DNA of 64,000 nt from Streptomyces sp. NL15-2K (GTDB taxonomy: Bacteria; Actinomycetota; Actinomycetes; Streptomycetales; Streptomycetaceae). Location of the stretch: assembly GCF_030551255.1 (NCBI RefSeq), contig NZ_CP130630.1, forward strand, positions 6,119,501 to 6,183,500, read 5' to 3'. This document shows, piece by piece, positions 42,735 through 51,118 of this stretch (position 1 is the first letter of the stretch; every line of letters begins with the position of its first letter). The notes beneath the pieces were generated by a model that was given only the letters and a program-made list of their open reading frames with translations, did not search any database and was not told the DNA's origin. The translations under genes and the position numbers were made by a program.

Positions 42735-43666
42735 CCTCCCCCTTCGGGCTCGAGGGTGACGCCGCACCGAGACGGAGGCCGGCCCGGGCCGGACGACACC
42801 GATGGGCGGGGGCCGCCCTGACGGCCCCCGCCCTGGCGCTGATCGCCGTCTTCTTCCACGTCCCACTGGTGATGACGCTGTGGATGTCGCTGCACGACTG
42901 GCCGCTGCTGGGAGCGCGCCGCTTCATCGGGCTGGAGAACTACCGGAACGCTCTGGGCGACGTCGCGTTCCGCGAAGCCGTGCTCTTCACCTTGGAGTAC
43001 ACGCTGATCACGACGCCGGTACTGCTTCTGTCGGCGTTCGCACTCGCCCTGCTGGTCCGGCCCGGGCATCGCGGTGCCCGCGTCTTCCAGGGCGTGTACT
43101 TCATGCCGGTGGTGATCGGTCTCGCCTCGGGATCCTTTCTCTGGCTGTTCATGTTCCAGTCCGGCATCGGACCCACCAGCGACCTTGCCGACCGCCTCGG
43201 CCTCGCGAGCCGCGACACCGACTGGTTCGCCGGAACGACATCCGCGCTGCTCGTGGTCATCGCCATGGTGACCTGGAAGATCGTCGGCCTGCAGATGCTT
43301 CTGCTGCTGGCAGGACTGCGGGCGATCCCGGTCGAGTTGGAGGAGGCGGCCAGGGTCGACGGGGCGGACCGGTGGCAGACCCTCCGCCACATCACCCTGC
43401 CGCTGCTGAGCCCCACACTGGCCCTGGTCCTGGTCTTCTCCGTGGCCGGCTCGCTGCTCGCCTTCGACCAGTTCTACATCATGACCGGAGGCGGACCCGC
43501 CAACTCGACCATCACGGCCGTGTACGAGATCTACCGCACGTCCTTCATCCAGTTCAGGCTCGGACTCGGCGCCGCCTTCTCCGCCCTGCTCATGATCGCT
43601 CTCGTGATGGTCAGCGCGATCCAGATGTATCTGCTCCGCTCATCCAGAGCCGGATCCGAGACCTGA
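42731..43666 (+). CDS. sugar ABC transporter permease, MalF type
   Basis: The ATG at 42731 overlaps the previous stop, giving 311 residues with six membrane helices. The EAA loop that contacts the ATPase is EEAARVDGADRWQTLRHITL. FMPVVIGLASGSFLWLFMFQ and FYIMTGGGPANSTITAVYEI are typical of CUT1 MalF-like subunits. No ATPase is encoded nearby, as usual in Streptomyces, where the shared MsiK ATPase serves many sugar transporters. Confidence 0.9.
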   Translation: MTSPFGLEGDAAPRRRPARAGRHRWAGAALTAPALALIAVFFHVPLVMTLWMSLHDWPLLGARRFIGLENYRNALGDVAFREAVLFTLEYTLITTPVLLLSAFALALLVRPGHRGARVFQGVYFMPVVIGLASGSFLWLFMFQSGIGPTSDLADRLGLASRDTDWFAGTTSALLVVIAMVTWKIVGLQMLLLLAGLRAIPVELEEAARVDGADRWQTLRHITLPLLSPTLALVLVFSVAGSLLAFDQFYIMTGGGPANSTITAVYEIYRTSFIQFRLGLGAAFSALLMIALVMVSAIQMYLLRSSRAGSET

Positions 43667-43712
43667 GGCCTGAGACCTGAAACCTGAGACCTGAGACCTG
43701 AGACCTGAGACT
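43658..43712 (+). repeat. 10-bp tandem repeat (CCTGAGACCTGAGA type) between the permease genes
   Basis: Seven imperfect copies of about 8-10 bp (GAGACCT) fill the gap between the two permease genes, starting inside the last codons of the first. The array separates the stop of the first permease from the start of the second by 68 bp and could tune coupling. Confidence 0.8.
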
Positions 43713-43734
43713 CCCAAGACGGCATGAGGAACGT

Positions 43735-44649
43735 GTGAGTCACCAGCACAGTCCGTCGGAGACGGAAAGACGGGCGCATCCCAAGGCGGCCCCCGAGCGG
43801 CTGCCCACGACCTTCCACGGGTCGCTGCCACGGGCCGCCTGGTGGACGGTCTGCACCAGCCTGGCCGTCCTGTTCCTGTATCCGCTGTACGTCATGATCG
43901 CGCACAGTCTCAAGACGCCGAGCGAGGCAGCCGCCGCACCCCCCACCCGCTACCCGCACGATCTGTCCCTGGAGCACTACCGAACACTGGCCGGCGACGG
44001 AGGGATCGACGTCCTGGCCAACGTCGGCAACAGCCTGGTGGTATCCCTGGGCACCGCACTGGCGACGGTGGTCCTCAGCACCCTCGCGGGCTACGGCTTC
44101 GCACGGCTGCGCTTCCCCGGCAGCAACCTCCTGTTCTTCGCCGCACTCGTCACCTTCATGGTCCCCTTCCAGGCGCTCATCACCCCGCTCTACCTGCTCC
44201 TCGACCATCTGGGTCTGTTGAACTCGCTCCTCGGACTGACCCTCGTCTACACCACTTTCCAGCTCCCTTTCGGGCTGTTCCTGATGCGCAATTCCTTCGC
44301 GGCGGTCCCCCGCAGCCTTGAGGAAGCCGCACGGATCGACGGCTGCGGAACCCTTCAGACACTGGTCCGGGTGATGCTGCCGGTCACCGCACCGGGAGTC
44401 GTCGCCACCGCCTTGCTCGCCTTCTTCAGCGCCTGGAACGAGTTCTTCGCCGCGCTGATCCTCATCACCGACCAGGAGAGATTCACCTTGCCGGTCAGCC
44501 TGAGCGTGCTCGCCAGCGGTGCGCTCGGGCGCGTCGACTGGGGAGTCCTCCAGGCCGGCACCACGGTGACGATCATCCCTTGCGTGATCATCTATCTGCT
44601 TCTGCAGAAGTACTACGTCGGCGGTCTGCTCAGCACGCTGGAGAAGTGA
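43735..44649 (+). CDS. sugar ABC transporter permease, MalG type
   Basis: The GTG at 43735 follows GAGGAAC and gives 304 residues with six helices. The EAA loop is EEAARIDGCGTLQTLVRVML. Family marks are VSLGTALATVVLSTLAGYGF, VPFQALITPLYLLLDHLGLL and FFSAWNEFFAALILITDQER. It pairs with the MalF-type permease upstream to form the sugar channel. It is the last gene of the operon. Confidence 0.9.
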   Translation: MSHQHSPSETERRAHPKAAPERLPTTFHGSLPRAAWWTVCTSLAVLFLYPLYVMIAHSLKTPSEAAAAPPTRYPHDLSLEHYRTLAGDGGIDVLANVGNSLVVSLGTALATVVLSTLAGYGFARLRFPGSNLLFFAALVTFMVPFQALITPLYLLLDHLGLLNSLLGLTLVYTTFQLPFGLFLMRNSFAAVPRSLEEAARIDGCGTLQTLVRVMLPVTAPGVVATALLAFFSAWNEFFAALILITDQERFTLPVSLSVLASGALGRVDWGVLQAGTTVTIIPCVIIYLLLQKYYVGGLLSTLEK

Positions 44650-44711
44650 GATCGCCCGCGCCGCGGGGCTCGTGATGCCGGGTGCCCGTTGCACGTGCCG
44701 GTTCGCCAGTG

Positions 44712-44725
44712 CTTGACTTCTCAAG
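44712..44725. promoter_or_regulatory. palindrome CTTGACTTCTCAAG upstream of the YeeE operon
   Basis: CTTGA and TCAAG flank four bases about 90 bp upstream of the Cys-rich gene, overlapping a possible -35 (TTGACT). It is a candidate repressor site; no matching regulator gene is next to it. Confidence 0.4.
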
Positions 44726-44813
44726 CTCAGCGACTGTGCGACAGGCACGAACAGCTAGAACCGACGGCAACTACCCCGCGCGTACGGGCGGTTCACGTCG
44801 GAAAGGAGAAAGC

Positions 44814-45155
44814 GTGAGCTGCTTGCACGCGACCAGGTGTCCCCTTTTTCCCTACCTCAGGACGAGTCTGCAGGGCTGGCGCGACTACTACTGCGACAGC
44901 GAACACGAGTGGCACGACTGTGCCCGCTACCGGATGTCGCTCGCCGGTGAGCGCGTGCCGATCGCCCTGCTGCCCAACGGAAAAACGGCGCGTTACATGG
45001 AATTCACGGGTACCGCCGCGTCCCCCTCCGATCCGTCCACCCCCACCACCGCCGTTCCGCAGTCACCCGCCCCCACCGGCCGGCCCGGCTCACGAGAGCC
45101 CGGCTCCGAAGGCGTCTGGAGCCGGTTCGGCAAGTGGATGAGAGGCTCCGCATGA
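44814..45155 (+). CDS. small Cys-rich protein at the head of a YeeE/YedE operon
   Basis: The GTG at 44814 follows GGAAAGGAGAAA and gives 113 residues. The first 40 residues hold four Cys (SCLHATRCPLF, DYYCDSEHEWHDCARYRMS) in a pattern that could bind metal or an Fe-S cluster, or carry persulfide. The middle is an unremarkable globular stretch (GERVPIALLPNGKTARYMEF) and the last 45 residues are Pro/Ser-rich. It has no signal peptide. It overlaps the next gene by 4 bp, so it probably works with the two membrane proteins, perhaps as a cytoplasmic acceptor of imported sulfur. The family is not recognised. Confidence 0.65.
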   Translation: MSCLHATRCPLFPYLRTSLQGWRDYYCDSEHEWHDCARYRMSLAGERVPIALLPNGKTARYMEFTGTAASPSDPSTPTTAVPQSPAPTGRPGSREPGSEGVWSRFGKWMRGSA

Positions 45156-45805
45156 GTACCTACTGGCCCTGGTGGGCGGGGGCCCTCGGGCTGGCCGTGC
45201 TGACCGTCGGCTACACCCTCGCCACCGATCGGTCCTTCGGCGTCTCGGGCGCGTGGGACCGCGTGCTGCACTGGCGCCGCGAACGCGAACTCGAGCGGAC
45301 GGAGGAGGAGTTCGCCGATGAACGCGCTCTCACCGCCGCGCTCGTCAAGGCCAGCGCTGACCATTTCGCCACCCTCCCGGCCGAGCCGGCTCTACCGCGT
45401 CAATCGCATGGGGAACCGTCGTCGGGCTCGCCCGTCGAACAGTCGGCGGCTGAGGACCCGGCGGTCACGCGTCAGCGCCCGGCCCCGTTGGTCACCCAGG
45501 CTGCCCTGCTGATATCGATCTTCCTCGGCGGGCTGATCGCCTCCCTCGCCTCCGGGCGGTTCCACCTCCGCCTCGACATGGGACCGGGTTTCCGGAACCT
45601 GGTCACGGCCAACCCGGTCGGCATGGTCGTCCTGCTGTTCACCGGAGGCGTGCTGGTCGGTTTCGGTACCCGACTGGCCGGTGGTTGCAGCTCCGGCCAC
45701 GGGCTCAACGGCTGTGGTCGGCGCGACCCGGTCAGCATCGTTGCGACGGCGACGTTCTTCGGTACCGCCGTCGCCGTGTCGTTCCTCCTGTGGAAGGTGA
45801 TCTGA
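45152..45805 (+). CDS. YeeE/YedE-family membrane protein, larger half
   Basis: The ATG at 45152 overlaps the previous stop, giving 217 residues. One N-terminal helix (PWWAGALGLAVLTVGYTLAT) is followed by a charged cytoplasmic region of about 80 residues. Three or four more helices carry the family signature GTRLAGGCSSGHGLNGCGRR, with Cys residues lining the transport path. YeeE/YedE proteins move thiosulfate or related sulfur or selenium compounds. The protein is a half-size unit completed by the next gene. The long charged insert is unusual. Confidence 0.82.
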   Translation: MSTYWPWWAGALGLAVLTVGYTLATDRSFGVSGAWDRVLHWRRERELERTEEEFADERALTAALVKASADHFATLPAEPALPRQSHGEPSSGSPVEQSAAEDPAVTRQRPAPLVTQAALLISIFLGGLIASLASGRFHLRLDMGPGFRNLVTANPVGMVVLLFTGGVLVGFGTRLAGGCSSGHGLNGCGRRDPVSIVATATFFGTAVAVSFLLWKVI

Positions 45806-46221
45806 TGCGTACCCGGGGCGGAATCCTGCTGGCCAACATCCTCACCGGGTTGGCGCTCGGCTTCACCGTCAGCAGCATCGGCTTCGGTGACTACGCAGAA
45901 CTGAACCGCATGTTCACTTTCCAGGACCCGCGGATGCTCCTGTCGTTCGGCGGAGCAGTCGTGATCATCGTGTGCGTGTTCGCTCTGCTGCGGGTCCGTC
46001 GCACCCCGGGCCGCATACACGCCGGAGTGATCCCCGGCGCAGTACTGTTCGGCACGGGCTGGGCGATCTCCGGTGGCTGCCCGGCGATCCCGATCATCCA
46101 GGTAGCCGGCGGTTACCTGCCCGCACTGGTCACGATCGTCGGCATCGTCGTCGGCATCCGGCTCTGCCGCTGGACCAGGGGCCGGTACATCCACATCGAC
46201 AGCGGCTCGTGCGACCTATGA
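45805..46221 (+). CDS. YeeE/YedE-family membrane protein, smaller half
   Basis: The ATG at 45805 overlaps the preceding stop by one base, giving 138 residues and four helices. The signature GTGWAISGGCPAIPIIQVAG, with one Cys, matches the second half of YeeE-type transporters. ILTGLALGFTVSSIGFGDY at the N terminus is also typical. It probably pairs with the larger half to form a full thiosulfate-type transporter. A 76-bp palindromic repeat follows 27 bp after its stop and may end transcription. Confidence 0.82.
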   Translation: MRTRGGILLANILTGLALGFTVSSIGFGDYAELNRMFTFQDPRMLLSFGGAVVIIVCVFALLRVRRTPGRIHAGVIPGAVLFGTGWAISGGCPAIPIIQVAGGYLPALVTIVGIVVGIRLCRWTRGRYIHIDSGSCDL

Positions 46222-46238
46222 GCCCCGGCCGGAGCCGA

Positions 46239-47324
46239 TCAAGGGGGAATTGGCAGATCTGTTCCACCCTCGCGAAGGAAAACCCCAGGTGAGGTGGCTG
46301 TGCCGGTGGAACAGATCTGCCAATCACTGAGGTCAGGAACGTGAGCAGCGGGAACCTGGAGGTATGCGCCGGGAAAGGGCAACGGTGGCGGGACCGGTGC
46401 CGGCGCGGGGACGGTGCGGGTCGGCGTGCGGCGACGCGCCGGCCAGAGGACGGCCGCCGTGTACAGGGCGATGCCGGCCAGGTCGAGGACCACGAGCTGC
46501 CAGGGAGCGTCCGCGGCGGTGTCGTCGCTCTTGAGGCCGTCGACGACGGCGGCCGAGACGCCGAAGGCCAGGAGGTTGTTCACGGCGTGCAGTCCGATGG
46601 CCGCCTCCAGCCCGCCGGTGCGTACGGTGAGCCAGCCCGCGACCACTGCCAACACGGCCAGGTCGGCGAAGCCCCACGGGGTGCCCCAGCCGTGGGCGGT
46701 GGCGAACAGGACGGCCTGGGGCACGAGCGCCCACCAAGGAGAGCGCAGGAAGGCGCCGACCGCCTGCGTGAGCCAGCCGCGGAAGACGTACTCCTCGGCG
46801 GCCGCCTGCAGCGGTACCAGGACGACCAGCATGGCGAGGGCCGGGCCGAAGACCTCCCAGCCCGCCCACCGCGACGGCGGGCCGTCGTCCGTGGGCAGCA
46901 GGAGCATGGCCCCGGTGGTCACGGCGAGGACCGGGAGGGCCGCCAGCACGCACAACCCCAGCCAGCGCCACCGCAGTCCGCCCGTCACGGACGAGACCGT
47001 GCCCGCCGGGCGGCGGCCGATCCAGCGCGCCGCGAGCAGGACGACGGGTACGGCGGAGGCGATCGCCAGCAGGTCGAGGGCGGTACCCGGGACGGGACCG
47101 AACTCGACGGTTCCGTCGGCGGCTTCGGGGTAGCCCATGGCCGTTCCCAGGGCGAAGCAGACGCCGTAGAACAGCACGCCCACGAGCACGCTCGCCACGG
47201 CCACGAACAAGGTGCCGAGCACGGGCCGCCACCATCGGTGACGTGCCGAGACGCGGGCCAGGCGGTGGTAGGGGAGCAGTTCGGGCAGGGGCGCGGGCAT
47301 CGGGGCGGCGAGCGGATGCGTCAT
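46239..47324 (-). CDS. CPBP-family intramembrane protease
   Basis: The ATG at 47324 (MTHPLAAP) gives 361 residues and about eight helices. The catalytic motifs of the family are present in order: EE and R in AAAEEYVFRGWLTQA, His in FATAHGWGTPWGFA, and HAVNN in AIGLHAVNNLLAFG. Members are glutamic-type membrane proteases (Abi/Rce1 relatives) involved in processing, immunity or transport. The last 28 residues (QICSTGTATSPGVFLREG) are encoded by the 76-bp palindromic repeat, so the native C terminus was probably altered when the repeat arrived. Divergent from the histidine kinase gene. Confidence 0.85.
   Translation of the reverse strand: MTHPLAAPMPAPLPELLPYHRLARVSARHRWWRPVLGTLFVAVASVLVGVLFYGVCFALGTAMGYPEAADGTVEFGPVPGTALDLLAIASAVPVVLLAARWIGRRPAGTVSSVTGGLRWRWLGLCVLAALPVLAVTTGAMLLLPTDDGPPSRWAGWEVFGPALAMLVVLVPLQAAAEEYVFRGWLTQAVGAFLRSPWWALVPQAVLFATAHGWGTPWGFADLAVLAVVAGWLTVRTGGLEAAIGLHAVNNLLAFGVSAAVVDGLKSDDTAADAPWQLVVLDLAGIALYTAAVLWPARRRTPTRTVPAPAPVPPPLPFPGAYLQVPAAHVPDLSDWQICSTGTATSPGVFLREGGTDLPIPP
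46249..46324. repeat. 76-bp palindromic repeat, copy 1
   Basis: ATTGGCAGATCTGTTCCACC (46249-46268) and its perfect complement (46305-46324) flank a 36-bp core. A second copy in opposite orientation is at 51043-51118, with the same length, identical arms and a core differing at 4 positions. No TnpB or transposase is linked. It lies inside the last codons of the CPBP gene as now read. Confidence 0.9.
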
Positions 47325-47462
47325 GGCGACAAGACTCCCCGCGGCGCCCGTGTCCCCACATCGGCCGCGGGCACGAACGGCGCCTCTGCCGGAGGTTAGA
47401 GAGCGACCTCCTCCCCGGGGCCGGTGCCACGCCGCCGCACCCCGCCCTACGCTCGTGCCGAG

Positions 47463-49112
47463 ATGGAGACTGGACGCAACTGGCTGCTCCCCGCGCTGCT
47501 CGCGGCCGGACAGCTCGCCTGGCTGTGGCCCGGCGCCGGCATGGCCGGCGCGGAGGTGCCCGGGGCGGTGGCACTCGTCGCGGTCCTGGGCGCGGTGGTC
47601 GTGGAGGCGGCCGCGCTGGGCCGCCGACGGCAGGCGCCGGTCCGGGCCCTGTCCTGGTCCTTGGGCACCCTCCTGCTGGGCCAAGTGGCTTGGGAGGACG
47701 GCTACTTCGGGGTGGGTGCGCCGATCGCGCTGTATTCGGTCGCGGTCCGGTGCCCGGTGCCCGGTGCCCGTGACCGTACGCGTGGTCGCCGCGGCCGTAG
47801 GCGTCGAGTGGCTCCTGTCCATCGTCCACGTCGGGGTTCGGCCCGCGCTCGCCTCGGAGAGGCCCGACGGCAGTGGCTCAAGGGGCGGTCGCTCGCGACC
47901 CGCCGGCTGGCCCTCGCGGAGGAGGCCCGGCGGCGGGCGGGTGACACGGAACGGCGGCGGCTGGCCCGCGAACTGCACGACGTGAGCGCCCATCACCTGA
48001 CGTCCGTCGTCATCACGGCCGACGCCGCGCGAAGACTCGGCGACAGCAGGCCCGAGTTGACGGCCGAGGCGCTGTCGTTCGCCGAGCGCACCGGCACCGA
48101 GACCCTGACGGCGCTGCAGCGGCTCGTCGGTCTGCTGCGCGACGTCGACCGTCCGGATCCACGTCCGATGACCGCGCGCATCGAGGAACTCATCGCCGCG
48201 TTCGGCCGGTTGGGGCGTCCGATCGATGCCGTACTCCCCGATGACCTGGCCGGTCCGGCGGCCGAGGCGGTCCACGGGATCGTCCGCGAGGCCCTGACGA
48301 ACGCCCTGCGGCACGCCCCGGGCTCGGCCGCGCACGTCAGCGTCCTGCGCGGGGAGGGCGTCCTGGAACTGCGCGTCGACAACGCCGCCCCGCGCGGCTC
48401 GGCGCCGGACGGAGTCGGCGGCCTCGGATCCGGACGCGGCGTCGCGGGGATGAAGGAGCGGGCCGCGGCCGTCGGCGGGGAACTGACGGCCGGCCCCGCA
48501 TCCGGCGGTGGCTGGCGGGTCCGGGCCACGCTGCCCGACGTCACCGGGCCGTGGGGTCCGCCCGAGCCCGCGGGCCGACGCGACGTCCTGCGGGAACAGC
48601 GGCTGGCCGACCCCGCGATGGTGTTCACGGCGACGCTCTTGCCCCTGGTGTTCGCCCTGGTCACCGTGGAGAAGTGGACAGGCGCGAGCCTGCGCGCCGC
48701 GGTGCCCGGCCTGCTCGTCGTGGCCGTGCTGCTGACCGCTCACGCGGTGCCGCTGCTGTGGCGGCGGCGTGCCCCGTGGCCGGCGCTCCTCGGCGTGCTG
48801 GCCACGTCGTGGCTGTGGCCGGCCGCGGTCGTCGTGGCCGAGCTGCCGTCGCGGGTGTCCCAGTTCTTCGCCGGCGGAGCGCCTGCGGAGCTGCTGGCGG
48901 TGTACGCGGTGGAGGTCTACGGCCGGGGAGCCGCCCGTACCTGGCCCGCATGGTGCGCGGCGACGCTCTCGCTCTGCGGGGTCCTCGTCGCGACGGCGGG
49001 CGCGGACGGTGAGTTGTCGTACGAGGGTCCGATGTGGCTCATCGCCGTGTTGATGTTCGTGCCGCTGGCCGTGGTGCCGAGCGGGCTGGTCAGACCGCGC
49101 GGAACGGCCTGA
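47463..49112 (+). CDS. sensor histidine kinase (HisKA_3 type) with altered membrane region and truncated C-terminal sensor
   Basis: The ATG at 47463 gives 549 residues. Helices at 5-75 are followed by an Arg-rich stretch (about residues 100-128) where a shift of frame would give VTVRVVAAAVGVEWLLSIVH, a natural membrane helix. Two compensating frameshifts, at about 47760 and 47850, explain this. The phosphoacceptor is RRRLARELHDVSAHHLTSVV and the ATPase has REALTNALRHAPGSAAHVSV and GVAGMKERAAAVGGELTAGP. After the kinase come about four helices that look like the input part of a second kinase, ending abruptly before a transposase remnant. No response regulator is adjacent. Activity is doubtful. 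Confidence 0.75.
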   Translation: METGRNWLLPALLAAGQLAWLWPGAGMAGAEVPGAVALVAVLGAVVVEAAALGRRRQAPVRALSWSLGTLLLGQVAWEDGYFGVGAPIALYSVAVRCPVPGARDRTRGRRGRRRRVAPVHRPRRGSARARLGEARRQWLKGRSLATRRLALAEEARRRAGDTERRRLARELHDVSAHHLTSVVITADAARRLGDSRPELTAEALSFAERTGTETLTALQRLVGLLRDVDRPDPRPMTARIEELIAAFGRLGRPIDAVLPDDLAGPAAEAVHGIVREALTNALRHAPGSAAHVSVLRGEGVLELRVDNAAPRGSAPDGVGGLGSGRGVAGMKERAAAVGGELTAGPASGGGWRVRATLPDVTGPWGPPEPAGRRDVLREQRLADPAMVFTATLLPLVFALVTVEKWTGASLRAAVPGLLVVAVLLTAHAVPLLWRRRAPWPALLGVLATSWLWPAAVVVAELPSRVSQFFAGGAPAELLAVYAVEVYGRGAARTWPAWCAATLSLCGVLVATAGADGELSYEGPMWLIAVLMFVPLAVVPSGLVRPRGTA

Positions 49113-49163
49113 GCGCGGGAGCCACGGCAGCCCCTGCCCTGACCCCGCGATCTTCCCCCGCTC

Positions 49164-49441
49164 CCGCGCATCAAGTCGGTGCGGTCGCACCTGTCGGTGG
49201 CGGACCTGGCCCAGCCGGCCGCCCGGGGCGGGCGTGCGGCGGGGGCGTCGTCGCTGCCGGCCGGGCACGCAGCCGTGTTGGAGGTGGACCGGACGGTGAA
49301 CAACCACGGGCTGGTGGGCCTGGGTGGGCGCCAGGTGCTGCCGGCGGCGGAGATCCTCGGCGGCGCCGGGTGAGCGTCCGCACCGTGGCAGCGAAGCGGG
49401 CCCGGCTCACCGGGGACGCTGCCGGAGCGGGAACAGCGTGA
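49164..49441 (+). pseudogene. C-terminal remnant of a DDE transposase
   Basis: The frame reads LEVDRTVNNHGLVGLGGRQV and LPAAEILGG, then after a frameshift RRVSVRT. This is the beta-barrel C-terminal domain of IS481/Mu-type transposases (the usual form is VDRTV...GLVxLGGRQVLAAEILGGRRV). The catalytic DDE part is missing. It abuts the truncated end of the histidine kinase and the PIN toxin remnant, and probably marks the event that removed the kinase's second half. Confidence 0.6.
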
Positions 49442-49860
49442 GCGGTGCACTGGTCCTGGACAGGGAGGGACTGGCGAAGGCCGTGCAGCGGGATCGGGGG
49501 GCACGAGTGGCTGACGGCAGCACGTGACGCGGACCTCCCGGTGGTCACCTCCGCCGCGGTGCTGGTGGAGGTGATCCATCCGAGGATCAACGATGCCGCG
49601 TTGCGGTGGACGCTCTCCCGTCTGCGCGTGGAGCCGGTGACCTAGGCTCTCGCCCAGTCCGCCGCCGCTCTGCTGCGTGCAGCCGGGCTGCATGGCCACA
49701 AGTACGCCATCGACGCCATGCTGTGCGCGACCGCGATGCAGCATTCGGGCCGGGTGACGACCCTGACCTCCGACGTCGAGGACATCCGCCTGCAGTTGGG
49801 GAGCGCCGAGCCTGCTCCGCCGAGTGCCCGGTACAGCGAGGCGACCGAGAAGGATTGGCC
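49439..49860 (+). pseudogene. PIN-domain toxin gene, broken
   Basis: The start is GTG 49439 (SGALVLDREGLAKAVQRDRG). The frame shifts near 49490 into DADLPVVTSAAVLVEVIHPR and INDAALRWTLSRLRVEPVT, meets a stop at 49643-49645, and continues readably as ALAQSAAALLRAAGLHGHKY, AIDAMLCATAMQHSG and TTLTSDVEDI. The PIN acidic positions (LVLDREG, LVEVIH, AIDAML, LTSDVED) can all be traced. With one frameshift and one stop the toxin is dead. No complete antitoxin is left. Confidence 0.75.
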
Positions 49861-49939
49861 CGCGTTCTTGCCTACGCCGCCCCCAGTGATGCAGCCGCGC
49901 GCACCGCCTGCCAAACGGTGCGCGCGGCGGGGCAGTCGG

Positions 49940-50734
49940 TCAGCCCGCGTGATCGATGACGTCGTGGAGGTACTGCACGGCGAGCTTTTCGGCGTGGCGG
50001 CGGCGTTCGATCGCCGCTTCGGCGCTGTCGAGCCACCGCCGGTAGAGCTCGATGCCGGCCAGGAGAGCCTGACCGGCGTCGTGTCGGTCGTAACCGCAGA
50101 GGGTTGACTGAAGTTCGCGCGCTTCATCGGGTGCGATGGATTCGAGGTGGCGGACGCCGCGGGGTGATGCGGCCACCCGTCGAGCGGCCAGCGGACCCAG
50201 TACGGCCTCGCGCAGGTAGTTGAGGCAGCTGATGACCTCGAACAGCTCACCGCGGCCGAGTTTCGTCGCACCGTAGTGCACCCAGATCCAGAATCGGTCC
50301 TCGATCCATTGGAGGTCGAGCGACTGGGCTGCCAGCGGATGCTCCGCGAGGGAGCCGGCCAGGCTGCCGTCTCGGTCCCACAGGATGTCCGGGTCCTCAA
50401 CGCGCTCGACGAAGTCGGAGGCCCGCACGAACTTGAAGTCGACATGGAGGAGGGGCGGCCCGACGAGCGTGATGATCAGGCGGGGTTCGCCGACGTGCTC
50501 TCCGGTGAACCCTGCCACAAGGGCGGCCCACGAGCCGATCAGCGCGAGACGCTCCTTCATGACCGAGTCGAACGCCTCGTCGTCGATGACCACGATCAGG
50601 TCGACATCGGAGTAGATATCGGGGTGCCCTCTCGCGATCGACCCTGCGACGGCAACACCAGCCACTCTCGGATCCTGCTGAATCCGAGGAAGCGTGTCGC
50701 CGAGGAACCGGCTGTGCAGAGAGGGGGCGTCCAC
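49940..50734 (-). CDS. nucleotidyltransferase-fold protein
   Basis: The GTG at 50734 is preceded by GGAAGGAGT, giving 264 residues; the open frame upstream runs into the palindromic repeat and is not used. The NTase signature is VAGSIARGHPDIYSDVDLIV (GS...G plus DxD), the metal and nucleotide site of the minimal nucleotidyltransferase fold shared by aminoglycoside adenylyltransferases and MNT-type antitoxins. LLHVDFKFVRASDFVERVED supplies the third acidic residue, followed by a helical C-terminal domain. The target is unknown. No HEPN partner is adjacent. Confidence 0.8.
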   Translation of the reverse strand: MDAPSLHSRFLGDTLPRIQQDPRVAGVAVAGSIARGHPDIYSDVDLIVVIDDEAFDSVMKERLALIGSWAALVAGFTGEHVGEPRLIITLVGPPLLHVDFKFVRASDFVERVEDPDILWDRDGSLAGSLAEHPLAAQSLDLQWIEDRFWIWVHYGATKLGRGELFEVISCLNYLREAVLGPLAARRVAASPRGVRHLESIAPDEARELQSTLCGYDRHDAGQALLAGIELYRRWLDSAEAAIERRRHAEKLAVQYLHDVIDHAG

Positions 50735-51042
50735 GGCACTCCTTCCGGTACGAACAAAGTTTTCCAACGTACCATCACGTCCGGCCGGAGTCGCAAGAAG
50801 AGCGCGGAGCGTAAGCCCGCGGCGAAGAAGGCGCGATGACATCCGCACGATGCGGCACGGCGGTGGCACGAAGACTGCCTCGTCCCGAAGCAACGTGGGA
50901 TGGTCGCCGTCCTTGGGCTGCTGCCCACGGTCAATGGAACCACCTTGGCCGTCCAACGAGGGCTTCGGTCCGATCCTGTTGTGGCGGCGGCTGCACGAGC
51001 CCCAGCCCCGTGGCGCGAGGGGGCCTGGACGCTCCTCCAGTG
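50735..51042. other. 308-bp intergenic stretch, no gene recognised
   Basis: It holds the promoter side of the nucleotidyltransferase gene and unassigned GC-rich sequence. A short Lys/Arg-rich plus frame (RSRKKSAERKPAAKKAR, ending at 50839) has no start signal. Confidence 0.4.
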
Positions 51043-51118
51043 ATTGGCAGATCTGTTCCACCGGCACGTCCACCTCACCTGTGGTTTTCCTTCGCGGGGG
51101 TGGAACAGATCTGCCAAT
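51043..51118. repeat. 76-bp palindromic repeat, copy 2 (inverted relative to copy 1)
   Basis: The arms ATTGGCAGATCTGTTCCACC (51043-51062) and the complement (51099-51118) are identical to copy 1 at 46249. The 36-bp core is the reverse complement of that of copy 1 with 4 differences. The two copies bracket 4.7 kb with the CPBP, kinase, remnant and nucleotidyltransferase genes. Confidence 0.9.

Noticed and set aside
41439..44649. A missing ABC ATPase as sign of a broken transporter
   Set aside because: CUT1 transporters in Streptomyces usually lack their own ATPase and share MsiK, so the operon is considered complete.
46239..49307. A 1022-codon minus frame extending upstream of the CPBP gene
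   Set aside because: The part before ATG 47324 is antisense to the histidine kinase and has no protein-like features.
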